From Aeromonas bivalvium (lineage in GTDB: Bacteria > Pseudomonadota > Gammaproteobacteria > Enterobacterales > Aeromonadaceae), in NCBI RefSeq assembly GCF_000819765.1, contig NZ_CDBT01000063.1, positions 124,001-188,000 of the forward strand: a stretch of 64,000 bases of DNA, written 5' to 3'. Position 1 is the stretch's first letter. Each line of letters starts with the position of its first letter. Both the position numbers and the translations under genes were made by a program. Below are positions 26,422 through 33,404 of the stretch, piece after piece. The notes beneath the pieces were generated by a model that worked only from the letters and a program-made list of their open reading frames with translations, ran no database searches and was not told the DNA's origin.

Positions 26422-26447
26422 AAAAGGCGCCAGATTGGCGCCTTTTT
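26422..26447 (+). terminator. Rho-independent terminator
   Basis: Stem AAAAGGCGCCA/TGGCGCCTTTT with a GAT loop and T-run, between the convergent SieB-like gene and mgsA. It could serve both. Confidence 0.9.
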
Positions 26448-26468
26448 CGTGCCCGTTCGGCGCGCAGA

Positions 26469-26927
26469 TTATTGGGTGCGCGCCTTGAGGTAGCCGGCGT
26501 AATCCGGGATCTGCACCTGGAACGTCTGATTCATGTGGGGGCTGTCCATGATGAAGTCCGCCGTCGCCTCATTGGTGGCGACCGGGATGTTCCAGACCGC
26601 GGCCAGGCGCAGCAGGGCCTTCACGTCCGGATCGTGGGGCACGGCATTGAGGGGATCCCAGAAGAAGATCAGCACGTCTATCTTGCCCTCGGCGATGAGG
26701 GCGCCGAGCTGCTGATCGCCCCCCATGGGGCCGGAGAAGAGGCAGGTGATCGGCAGCTGTGCTGCCTTGCCAAGCAGGCTGCCGGTGGTGCCGGTCGCGT
26801 AGAGGTGATGAAGCTTGAGTGCCTCCTTGCGGCGGCCAACCCAGTTGAGCAGGGCTGTCTTCATGTTGTCGTGGGCTACCAGGGCTACCCGCTTGTGGGG
26901 CGCCATCTCTCTGGCTATCTGTTCCAT
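26469..26927 (-). CDS. mgsA: Methylglyoxal synthase
   Basis: A 152-aa enzyme converting dihydroxyacetone phosphate to methylglyoxal and phosphate, a bypass when phosphate is limiting. The length equals E. coli MgsA. His19 (ALVAHDN), the phosphate-binding ATGTTGSL, the catalytic Asp in [13 protein letters not shown], and [22 protein letters not shown] are all intact. The gene is monocistronic. Confidence 0.96.
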   Translation of the reverse strand: MEQIAREMAPHKRVALVAHDNMKTALLNWVGRRKEALKLHHLYATGTTGSLLGKAAQLPITCLFSGPMGGDQQLGALIAEGKIDVLIFFWDPLNAVPHDPDVKALLRLAAVWNIPVATNEATADFIMDSPHMNQTFQVQIPDYAGYLKARTQ

Positions 26928-27038
26928 GGTCGTATCCGGGTCAAAAAGGAAAGAGGCCTATCCTAATCGAAAGCGCGGCCCCCTGCCTATCGAGGCGCCA
27001 TATCTGTGATCCGGGCGAAGTCTGTAGGCCTTGCCATG

Positions 27039-27061
27039 AAAAAGACCCGCCGCAGCGGGTC
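27039..27061 (-). terminator. Rho-independent terminator of bfr
   Basis: On the minus strand GACCCGC-TGCG-GCGGGTC is followed by UUUUU, 24 bases after the bfr stop. Confidence 0.9.
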
Positions 27062-27084
27062 CCAGGGGGGCACACATCCGGGGA

Positions 27085-27561
27085 TCAGGAGCCGTGATGG
27101 AGCTGGGATTGCTGATAATTTTCCAGGCCGATGCGGCCGATGAGATCGAGCTGGGTCTCCAGCCAGTCCACATGCTCCTCTTCGTCCTCGAGAATATCCT
27201 GAAACAGATCCCGGCTGACGTAGTCGTGCTTGGATTCGGCATATGAGATGGCGCTCTTCAGATCCGGGATGGCATCCATCTCCAGGGAGAGATCGCAGCG
27301 CAGCATCTCCTCCACCGTTTCGCCTATGCGCAGCTTGCCGAGATCCTGCAAGTTGGGCAGCCCCTCCAGGAACAAGATGCGCTTGACCAGCTCGTCCGCG
27401 TGTTTCATCTCGTCGATGGACTCGTGATATTCCTTGTGTCCCAGGGCCTTGAGGCCCCAGTCATCATAGATGCGGGCATGCAGGAAATACTGATTGATGG
27501 CGACCAGCTCGTTGGCCAGTACCTTGTTCAAGTGCGCGATAATCTTGGTATCACCTTTCAT
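27085..27561 (-). CDS. bfr: Bacterioferritin
   Basis: A 158-aa haem-containing ferritin that oxidises and stores iron as a 24-mer. Ferroxidase ligands Glu18, Glu51 and His54 ([10 protein letters not shown]) are visible, as are the later Glu and His in [11 protein letters not shown]. Met52 is the haem ligand. The start is the ATG at 27561, with AGGAGGA seven bases upstream. Downstream of bfd on the same strand, 96 bases apart, as in many proteobacteria. Confidence 0.96.
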   Translation of the reverse strand: MKGDTKIIAHLNKVLANELVAINQYFLHARIYDDWGLKALGHKEYHESIDEMKHADELVKRILFLEGLPNLQDLGKLRIGETVEEMLRCDLSLEMDAIPDLKSAISYAESKHDYVSRDLFQDILEDEEEHVDWLETQLDLIGRIGLENYQQSQLHHGS

Positions 27562-27657
27562 CGTCAATCCTCCTTGCTGGATCCATCAAGCTTAGACCAG
27601 GAAGAGGGCAACAACAGGGTGTGCGGGCAGGAGCCCGCTTGGGAGGGGTGAGGGGCC

Positions 27658-27849
27658 TCAGGCCACTTCGTAGTAGCGGGGCGCCTTGTCGAGCTCGGCC
27701 TTGATGATCGCCTTGGCCATGGGCAGACACTTGCCACACTGGCTGCCAAGCCCCAGCTCCTGCTTGAGCTGGCGCAACTCGCCTTTGCCTGCCTGTACCG
27801 CCTGACGTATCTGGGTATCGGTAATGCCGCGGCACAAACAAACGTACAT
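27658..27849 (-). CDS. bfd: Bacterioferritin-associated ferredoxin
   Basis: A 63-aa [2Fe-2S] protein that reduces bacterioferritin to release iron. The four Cys ligands are seen as MYVCLCRG near the N terminus and SQCGKC at ~residues 36-41. The start is the ATG at 27849, preceded by GAGGAG; a GTG two codons earlier is less likely. A Fur-type box lies 34 bases upstream, consistent with induction on iron starvation. Confidence 0.95.
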   Translation of the reverse strand: MYVCLCRGITDTQIRQAVQAGKGELRQLKQELGLGSQCGKCLPMAKAIIKAELDKAPRYYEVA

Positions 27850-27882
27850 ATTCACTCCTCATGTTGGATAGGCTGAAATCTA

Positions 27883-27901
27883 AATGAGAATGGTTCTCCA
27901 T
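27883..27901 (-). promoter_or_regulatory. Fur box upstream of bfd
   Basis: AATGAGAATGGTTCTCCAT fits the 7-1-7 Fur pattern (TGATAATnATTATCA) as TGAGAAT-G-GTTCTCC. It lies between the divergent bfd and hlyU-like starts, closer to bfd. Confidence 0.75.
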
Positions 27902-27983
27902 GCAAATAACGATTGGGAATAAGCCACCCCCCTTGCCAGCTCTCACCCCCTTGGGGACAATGTCCCCTCATCACGGAGGTGCC

Positions 27984-28286
27984 ATGTTCAAGACCCTGTT
28001 CAAGTCCCTGTTTGGCGGCGACGCCCCCGTTGCCCCCCAGGTCACGCCGACCGAATATGCCGGTTATCTCATCTACCCCGAGCCCATGGCCGAGGGCGGC
28101 CAGTATCGGCTGGCCGGTCGCATCACCAAAGAGATTGACGGGGAGTTGCACAGCCACAGGTTCATCCGCTCGGACCTGTTCGCCAACCCGGCCGATGCCG
28201 AGCGTTTCATGGTGCAGAAGGCGCACACCTTCATCGATCAGATGGGGGACAAGATGTTCGAGCCGAGATCAGGTCAGGGCGCATGA
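27984..28286 (+). CDS. HlyU family protein
   Basis: A 100-aa member of the family annotated as transcriptional activator HlyU (distinct from the ArsR-type Vibrio HlyU). The conserved core is YAGYLIYPEPMAEGGQYRLAGRITKEIDG, then HRFIRSDLFANPADAERFMVQKAHTFIDQMGDKMF. The fold and role are not established; no DNA-binding motif is visible. GGAGGTGCC precedes the ATG at 27984. Its stop overlaps the tmcA start (ATGA), so the two are translationally coupled. Confidence 0.88.
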   Translation: MFKTLFKSLFGGDAPVAPQVTPTEYAGYLIYPEPMAEGGQYRLAGRITKEIDGELHSHRFIRSDLFANPADAERFMVQKAHTFIDQMGDKMFEPRSGQGA

Positions 28287-30313
28287 AGACGCTGCGCCAG
28301 GGGCTGCGCGCAGCCGGGGAGCGGCGCCTCGTCTGGCTGGAGGGGAGCGAGTCCGAGACCATGGCGGCGGCGCTGGGCTGGCTCTATGGCGACATCTTCT
28401 GGCTCGGCGAGGGGCCGGCGGAATATGCGCCCCAGCCCGCCGCCAAGGCGCTGCGTCGGCTCGGCCAGGAGTGCGACACCCTGGTTTTCAATGGCTTCAG
28501 CGGCTTTCATCCCGATGCCTTCGGCGCCCTGGCGGGCACCCTGCGTGCCGGTGGCCTGCTGATCCTGCTCACCCCGCCTCGCGCCGAGTGGCCCTGCTTT
28601 GCGGATCCCGATAGGCTGAGGCTGGTCTCCATCCCGGAGGAGCTGCCACGGGCAGGTCATGGCTTCATCGCCCGTCTGGCGCGCCTCTTGCCCAATGACC
28701 CCGCCCTCTCCCTCACCCTGGCAGAAGGCAGAGACACCTGGCAGCCGATCCGGGCCGAGCACCCGGTGACGGCGGATCAGGGGAGAGCCATCTCGGCCAT
28801 CGAGCAGATGCTGCACGGCCATCGTCATCGCCCCCTGGTGCTGTGCGCCGACCGCGGTCGCGGCAAGAGTGCGGCGCTCGGGCTGGCCGCGGCCGCCTTG
28901 CTGCGGAACAATCCCGGGCTGCGCATCGCCGTCACGGCGCCCGCCAGGGCCACGGTGGCCAGCCTGTTCGAACATGCCGGGCCCGAGTCTGAGGGGCTGG
29001 CATTCTTCTCGCCCCTGCAACTGCTGCAGGAGGCAATCCCTTGCGATCTGCTGCTCGTCGACGAGGCCGCCGCCATTCCCACCCCCTTGCTCGAAGCCAT
29101 GCTGGCCCGCTATGGCCGCATCGTCTTCGCCACCACAGAGCATGGCTATGAGGGGACGGGGCGTGGCTTTCATCTGCGCTTCAAGGCCCACCTCGATCGG
29201 CAGGCCCCGGGGTGGCAGGAACTGCGCCTGAGCGAACCCATACGTTGGCGTGCCGGCTGCCCGCTGGAGGCTCTGGTGTTTCGCCTGCTGGGGCTGGATG
29301 CCCGGGTGCGGGCTCCGGTGGTGCCGTCGGCGCCGCGGCGGCGCCAGATCAGCCAGCAGGCGCTGGCGGGGGACGAGGCGCTGCTCGGTCAGGTATTCGG
29401 TCTGCTGGTGCTGGCGCACTACCAGACCAGCCCGAGCGATCTGCGGATCCTGCTGGAGAGCCCGGATCTCGATATCCACCTGCTGGAGCAAGAAGAGAGC
29501 CTGCTCGGAGTGGCCCTGGTGGCGCGGGAGGGAAGGATCCCCGCCGACCTTGCCGAGGCCATCTGGGCGGGACGGCGACGGCCGCGAGGTCAGCTGCTGC
29601 CGCAATCCCTGCTGGCCCATGGCGGCCTGCGGGAAGCCGGCGCGCCAGCCTATGCCAGGGTGCTGCGCATCGCCGTGCATCCGGAGTTGCACAGGCAAGG
29701 TCTGGGCAGCCGCTTGCTCGAGGGACTCATCGACCATTACGCCGGGGCCGGGTTCGACTATCTGGGGGTCGCCTTCTCCGCCACGGCGGATCTGCTGCCG
29801 TTCTGGCGCAGGGCCGGGCTGCGGGCCCTGCGCATCGGCCTGCAACGGGATGCCGCCAGCGGCAGCCATGCCGCCCTGCTGCTGCGGGCCCTGCGCCCCG
29901 AACGGGAGGCCGAGCTGGGTCGCTGGCACGAGCGCTTTCGCCACCAGTTGCCGACGTTGCTGGCGGGGACGCTGCGAGAGCTGGATCCCGAGCTGGTGTG
30001 GCTATGCCTGGCCCCCCTCGAAGGGGAGGAACAGGGTGAGCAGAGCGGGGAGGGGCTGGCGCGATTCGATTGGGATGAGCTGAGCTGTTTTGCCCATCAG
30101 CACAAGCCGTTCGAGCTGTGCCAGCCCAGCCTGCAGCGTTGGCTGGTGCGCAACCCGGCCAGGCTGGGGGCGTTGACCCGGGAGGAGCGGGCCCTGCTCA
30201 TCGCCAGCGTCTGGCAGTATACCGGCTGGGATCTGCTGGCCCGTCGCCTGGAGCTCAGTGGCAAACCGGCCCTGATCAAGGCGCTGCGCGCCCTGATGGC
30301 TCGGCTGTTGTAA
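28283..30313 (+). CDS. tmcA: tRNA(Met) cytidine acetyltransferase
   Basis: A 676-aa enzyme forming N4-acetylcytidine at the wobble C34 of elongator tRNA-Met, using acetyl-CoA and ATP or GTP. Domain order: an N-terminal DUF1726 region, then an RNA-helicase-like module with the P-loop ADRGRGKSAALG near residue 191 and DEAAAIPTPLLE as Walker B. A GNAT module follows (LRIAVHPELHRQGLGSRLLEGL near 465-485), then a C-terminal tRNA-binding tail. It starts inside the HlyU-family stop codon. Confidence 0.95.
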   Translation: MKTLRQGLRAAGERRLVWLEGSESETMAAALGWLYGDIFWLGEGPAEYAPQPAAKALRRLGQECDTLVFNGFSGFHPDAFGALAGTLRAGGLLILLTPPRAEWPCFADPDRLRLVSIPEELPRAGHGFIARLARLLPNDPALSLTLAEGRDTWQPIRAEHPVTADQGRAISAIEQMLHGHRHRPLVLCADRGRGKSAALGLAAAALLRNNPGLRIAVTAPARATVASLFEHAGPESEGLAFFSPLQLLQEAIPCDLLLVDEAAAIPTPLLEAMLARYGRIVFATTEHGYEGTGRGFHLRFKAHLDRQAPGWQELRLSEPIRWRAGCPLEALVFRLLGLDARVRAPVVPSAPRRRQISQQALAGDEALLGQVFGLLVLAHYQTSPSDLRILLESPDLDIHLLEQEESLLGVALVAREGRIPADLAEAIWAGRRRPRGQLLPQSLLAHGGLREAGAPAYARVLRIAVHPELHRQGLGSRLLEGLIDHYAGAGFDYLGVAFSATADLLPFWRRAGLRALRIGLQRDAASGSHAALLLRALRPEREAELGRWHERFRHQLPTLLAGTLRELDPELVWLCLAPLEGEEQGEQSGEGLARFDWDELSCFAHQHKPFELCQPSLQRWLVRNPARLGALTREERALLIASVWQYTGWDLLARRLELSGKPALIKALRALMARLL

Positions 30314-30328
30314 GGCATCCCACAGACG

Positions 30329-30354
30329 ACAGAGGCGCTCTGGTGCGCCTCTGT
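30329..30354 (+). terminator. Terminator after tmcA
   Basis: Stem ACAGAGGCGC/GCGCCTCTGT with a TCTGGT loop, then GCTTTCTG. It lies between the convergent tmcA and nhaC. Confidence 0.8.
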
Positions 30355-30366
30355 GCTTTCTGATGG

Positions 30367-31776
30367 TCAGCGAGAGCTGGCGGCTTCGATCACCGGCACC
30401 CGGTTCACCGCCTTGCCCAGATAGGCGAGGGTGATGGTCACTATGATGCAGGTGAAGCTCAGCCACATGTAAGGCAGGTAGTCGAGGGTGGCCACCCCCA
30501 GCACCCCGGCCATGAAGATGCCGTTGTCGCTCCAGGGCACCATGCCGCAGGTGAGGGTGCCGCCGAACTCGGCGTTGCGGGAGAGGTTCTTGCGCGCCAG
30601 TCCCAGCCGGTCGTAGTTCTTGGCCATGATCTTGGGGGTCAGGATCAGGGACACATACATGGCGGAGCCAAACACGTTGGCCAGGAAGGCGGTGCCTATG
30701 GTGTGGCTGGTCAGGCTGCCGATACTGTTGATGCGCTTCTCGAAGGCATTGGCGATCACTTCCAGTATGCCCACCTTCTCCAGCAGGCCGCCAAAGCCCA
30801 GGCCGAAGATGATGACGGCCACCGAACCCAGCATGGACTCCATGCCGCCGCGACCCAGGATGTTGTCGATGAAGTCGACGCCTGAGGTGATGGCAAACGG
30901 GCTATAGGCGGAGTGCATGGCTTTCACCGGATCCATGCCCTGGAAGGCGATGGCCCAGACAAGGCCCAGCAAGGCGCCGAAGCTGATCACCGGGAAGGCG
31001 GGCTTGCGGTTGGCCAAGAGGCCCAGCACCAGCACCACGGGCACGATCGCCAGCGGGGTGATGTTGAACTGGCTGTCGAGGGCCGCCATCACCAGGTTGA
31101 CCTGCTCCAGGCTGACGTTGCCGGCGTACTGCATGCCGACCAGGGTAAACAGGGCGGCGGTGATGACGTAGGAGAAGAGGCTGATGGGCAGCATCCCCTT
31201 GATATGTTCCACCACATCGACGTTGGACATGGTGGAGGCCAGTACCACGGAGTCGGAGAGGGGAGAGAGCTTGTCACCGAAGTAGACGCCGGAGAGCACG
31301 GCACCGGCCACCAGGGGCGCGGGGACGCCCAGGCTGTGGCCTATCCCCATCATGGCGATGCCGGCGGTGGCGGCGGAGCCCCAGGAGGTGCCGGTAGCCA
31401 GGGAGGTGAGGGAGCAGATGATCAGGGTCGCCAGCAGGAAGATGGAGGGGTGTATCACCTTGAGGCCGAAGTAGATGATGCTGGGGACTATGCCGCCGGC
31501 GATCCAGGTGCCCACCAGGGCCCCGACGGAGACCAGGATCAGGATGGCCCCCATCCCCTTGGCGACGCCGTCGACGGCGGCCTGCTCCAGGGATTTGTAA
31601 TCATGGCCGAGCCGGATGCCGAGCCCCATGATGACGAACCAGGCGATGAACAGGGCCAGCTGGATCGGCAGATCGAGCAGGCTGGTGAACGAAAAGGCCA
31701 GGGCCAGGAAAATGGCCAGGCAGGCAAATACCTGCGCCATGCCAGGCAATCGGATGTGGTGTTGTTGGTTTTGCAT
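30367..31776 (-). CDS. nhaC: Na+/H+ antiporter, NhaC family
   Basis: A 469-aa inner-membrane antiporter with 11-12 predicted helices. Family marks: LATGTSWGSAATAGIAMMGIG, the charged motif GVYFGDKLSPLSDSVVLASTM, and AEFGGTLTCGMVPWSDNGIFMAGVLG near the C terminus. It exports Na+ (or Li+) for H+. Some family members exchange malate/lactate, so the ion pair is inferred. AGGAAG (31782-31787) precedes the ATG directly after a structured leader, pointing to RNA-level control. Confidence 0.92.
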   Translation of the reverse strand: MQNQQHHIRLPGMAQVFACLAIFLALAFSFTSLLDLPIQLALFIAWFVIMGLGIRLGHDYKSLEQAAVDGVAKGMGAILILVSVGALVGTWIAGGIVPSIIYFGLKVIHPSIFLLATLIICSLTSLATGTSWGSAATAGIAMMGIGHSLGVPAPLVAGAVLSGVYFGDKLSPLSDSVVLASTMSNVDVVEHIKGMLPISLFSYVITAALFTLVGMQYAGNVSLEQVNLVMAALDSQFNITPLAIVPVVLVLGLLANRKPAFPVISFGALLGLVWAIAFQGMDPVKAMHSAYSPFAITSGVDFIDNILGRGGMESMLGSVAVIIFGLGFGGLLEKVGILEVIANAFEKRINSIGSLTSHTIGTAFLANVFGSAMYVSLILTPKIMAKNYDRLGLARKNLSRNAEFGGTLTCGMVPWSDNGIFMAGVLGVATLDYLPYMWLSFTCIIVTITLAYLGKAVNRVPVIEAASSR

Positions 31777-31781
31777 AGATA

Positions 31782-31860
31782 CTTCCTAAACTCTTGCTCG
31801 CCAAGGTCGGTCCCTCTCGTCCTGTGGATACACGTATCCCGAGGGGCCTACCCAAAAGAG
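31782..31860 (-). ncRNA. Structured 5' leader of nhaC, candidate cation riboswitch
   Basis: The minus-strand leader folds into nested helices. The outer pair is CTCTT/AAGAG (31856-31860 with 31791-31795). The middle helix is GGTAGG-CCCCTCG with CGAGAGGG-CCGACC (31840-31852 with 31805-31819). The apical helix is GGATA-CGTG-TATCC (31826-31839). The ribosome site lies four bases beyond the outer helix. Position before a Na+/H+ antiporter and the compact fold suggest the Li+ (nhaA-I) or Na+ (DUF1646) riboswitch classes. This is an inference; I cannot check the consensus. Confidence 0.5.
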
Positions 31861-32032
31861 GTCGCAATCTACCACAGACATTCCCCTGAAAATTCAAACC
31901 TGCCGTGCATTTTTGAAGTTTTGGTTTAAAAACTTACACAAAATTTGATTTTACAGCGGTTTTTTTCACAGCAGAGCCGATGCGGCCCCGTGAACGGGAG
32001 GCGATAGGGGTTGCACCAGTTCATTATTCAAA

Positions 32033-32047
32033 TGATAATTATTATTA
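32033..32047 (+). promoter_or_regulatory. Fur box
   Basis: TGATAATTATTATTA matches the 15-base Fur consensus TGATAATnATTATCA with one difference, 21 bases before the next start codon. The rest of 31861-32067 is AT-rich and holds no gene. Confidence 0.85.
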
Positions 32048-32067
32048 TTTGTGTCGAGGGACGACAG

Positions 32068-32277
32068 ATGAACTGGATATACAGGCTCACCCTGCTACTG
32101 GTGCTGGGAGTGGTGGGGATCTGGGGTCATGACAAGGAATACGGGCTCTGGAGCCTGGGCTTCATTCTCGCCGCCTGGATCATGCAGGAACCCAGGCTCA
32201 GGCCCGCGCTGATCCTGTTGCCGGTTGCCGGTTTGACCGGGGTGGTTGCCCTGCTGTGGCAGGATCCCTGGCTCTAG
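32068..32277 (+). CDS. Small Fur-controlled inner-membrane protein
   Basis: A 69-aa protein with two or three hydrophobic helices (LTLLLVLGVVGIWG, LWSLGFILAAWIMQ and ALILLPVAGLTGVVALLW). I do not recognise the family. The start is the ATG at 32068, with GAGGGA upstream. A nearly perfect Fur box overlaps its promoter region, so it should be made under iron limitation. Its stop overlaps the 3' end of the convergent ComFB gene by four bases. It may be an accessory to an iron uptake or membrane complex; this is speculation. Confidence 0.75.
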   Translation: MNWIYRLTLLLVLGVVGIWGHDKEYGLWSLGFILAAWIMQEPRLRPALILLPVAGLTGVVALLWQDPWL

Positions 32278-32543
32278 TCGCGATTGGCCGAGCTGGTGAC
32301 CCGCTCCAGCGCGTTGGCCAGCGCCAGGTCTACCTTCTGCTCCATGGTCTCGCGCCTGGCCTGGTCGAGGAAATAGAACATGTCCACGTCGTGGCGGATA
32401 TAGTGGGCGGGGAGCTGGTTGAGGGTCAGGCAGCCGAGGTCGGCCAGCTCGCTCTCGCTCAGGCGCTGGGCCAGTCCCTGGCGCTGGATGGCCTTGCCGA
32501 CCAGCTGTTCGTAGAAGTTGTGGATCTCTGGGCTGAGTCTCAT
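32274..32543 (-). CDS. ComFB family protein
   Basis: An 89-aa protein of the late-competence ComFB family. The conserved pattern is IHNFYEQLVGKAI...ADLGCLTLNQLPAHYIRHDVDMFYFL. Cyanobacterial ComFB-family members (CdgR) have been reported to bind c-di-GMP; for this one the role is not known. CAAGGAG precedes the ATG. It is monocistronic, with its tail overlapping that of the convergent Fur-controlled gene. Confidence 0.85.
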   Translation of the reverse strand: MRLSPEIHNFYEQLVGKAIQRQGLAQRLSESELADLGCLTLNQLPAHYIRHDVDMFYFLDQARRETMEQKVDLALANALERVTSSANRD

Positions 32544-32596
32544 GATGGGTCTCCTTGATCTGGTTGGGGCAAGGATAGTCAGCCGGAGGAAAATAC

Positions 32597-32628
32597 AAAA
32601 GGCCCGTCACTGTCGTGACGGGCCTTTT
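32597..32628 (-). terminator. Terminator of the tRNA-Leu array
   Basis: A perfect 14-base stem AAAAGGCCCGTCAC/GTGACGGGCCTTTT with a TGTC loop, 11 bases after the last tRNA on the minus strand. The inner arm ends in UUUU on either strand. Confidence 0.92.
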
Positions 32629-32639
32629 GCAAGAATGAA

Positions 32640-32725
32640 TGGTGCGAAGAGAGGGACTCGAACCCTCACATCCGTGGGACACTAACACCTGAAGCTAGCG
32701 CGTCTACCAATTCCGCCACCTTCGC
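32640..32725 (-). tRNA. tRNA-Leu (anticodon CAG), copy 1
   Basis: 86 nt including encoded CCA. On the minus strand it starts GCGAAGGTGGCGGAATTGGT, has the anticodon loop CTTCAGG, the T loop GGTTCGAGTCC and ends CTTCGCACCA. The variable arm is type A (TCC-CAC-GGA). It is closest to the terminator. Confidence 0.97.
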
Positions 32726-32794
32726 ACACTGATTTTCTCCAGCAGATTTTAAATGCGGTTGGAGCGCATTCTCTGTTTTGACATGTCAGAAACA

Positions 32795-32880
32795 TGGTGC
32801 GAAGAGAGGGACTCGAACCCTCACACCCGGGGGGCACTAACACCTGAAGCTAGCGCGTCTACCAATTCCGCCACCTTCGC
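32795..32880 (-). tRNA. tRNA-Leu (anticodon CAG), copy 2
   Basis: 86 nt, as copy 1 except for the variable arm, which is type B (CCC-CCC-GGG): both sides of one pair changed together, plus one loop base. CCA is encoded. Confidence 0.97.
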
Positions 32881-32925
32881 ACATCGGGTTTCCAGTCTGG
32901 ATTTACATGCTGTCTGGATAAAGCA

Positions 32926-33011
32926 TGGTGCGAAGAGAGGGACTCGAACCCTCACATCCGTGGGACACTAACACCTGAAGCTAGCGCGTCTACCAATTCC
33001 GCCACCTTCGC
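32926..33011 (-). tRNA. tRNA-Leu (anticodon CAG), copy 3
   Basis: 86 nt, variable arm type A, encoded CCA. The spacers on either side are similar to each other (TTTACATGCTGTCTGG shared), showing unit duplication. Confidence 0.97.
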
Positions 33012-33055
33012 ACATTGTGTTACCAGTTTTGATTTACATGCTGTCTGGAGAAGCA

Positions 33056-33141
33056 TGGTGCGAAGAGAGGGACTCGAACCCTCACACCCGGGGGGCACTA
33101 ACACCTGAAGCTAGCGCGTCTACCAATTCCGCCACCTTCGC
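33056..33141 (-). tRNA. tRNA-Leu (anticodon CAG), copy 4
   Basis: 86 nt, variable arm type B, encoded CCA. Confidence 0.97.
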
Positions 33142-33194
33142 ACATTGGGTCATCAATCTTATTTTACATGCCATCGATGGAGCATGTTGCAGTA

Positions 33195-33280
33195 TGGTGC
33201 GAAGAGAGGGACTCGAACCCTCACATCCGTGGGACACTAACACCTGAAGCTAGCGCGTCTACCAATTCCGCCACCTTCGC
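33195..33280 (-). tRNA. tRNA-Leu (anticodon CAG), copy 5 (promoter proximal)
   Basis: 86 nt, variable arm type A, encoded CCA. It is the first tRNA transcribed, 17 bases after the -10 box. Confidence 0.97.
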
Positions 33281-33296
33281 ATCACTGCGGACGGGG

Positions 33297-33324
33297 ATTC
33301 TATAGAGTTTTGGGGGGGCGTCAA
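33297..33324 (-). promoter_or_regulatory. Promoter of the tRNA-Leu array
   Basis: On the minus strand -35 TTGACG (33319-33324) and -10 TAGAAT (33297-33302) are separated by 16 bases. A GC-rich stretch (CCCCGTCCG) follows the -10, the discriminator type linked to stringent control of stable RNA. Confidence 0.8.
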
Positions 33325-33344
33325 CAGCCGAAGCGGACTTTTTT

Positions 33345-33376
33345 CGCCCTTGACCACGAAAGCCGTGCCAAGGGCG
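33345..33376 (-). terminator. Hairpin after glgA
   Basis: CGCCCTTG/CAAGGGCG with an inner CACG/CGTG pairing. No U-tract follows on the minus strand, so it may be only an RNA 3'-end stabiliser. Confidence 0.4.
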
Positions 33377-33404
33377 CAAAACTTCAGCAATTGCCGGGTG
33401 AGCC

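Noticed and set aside
32753-33247. Short open frames with a repeated CEERDSNPHTRGALTPEAS peptide
   Set aside because: These are antisense readings of the tRNA-Leu genes.
32640-33280. Five regularly spaced 86-base repeats resembling a CRISPR array
   Set aside because: Each repeat is a complete tRNA-Leu with CCA; the spacers are similar to each other and no cas genes are present.
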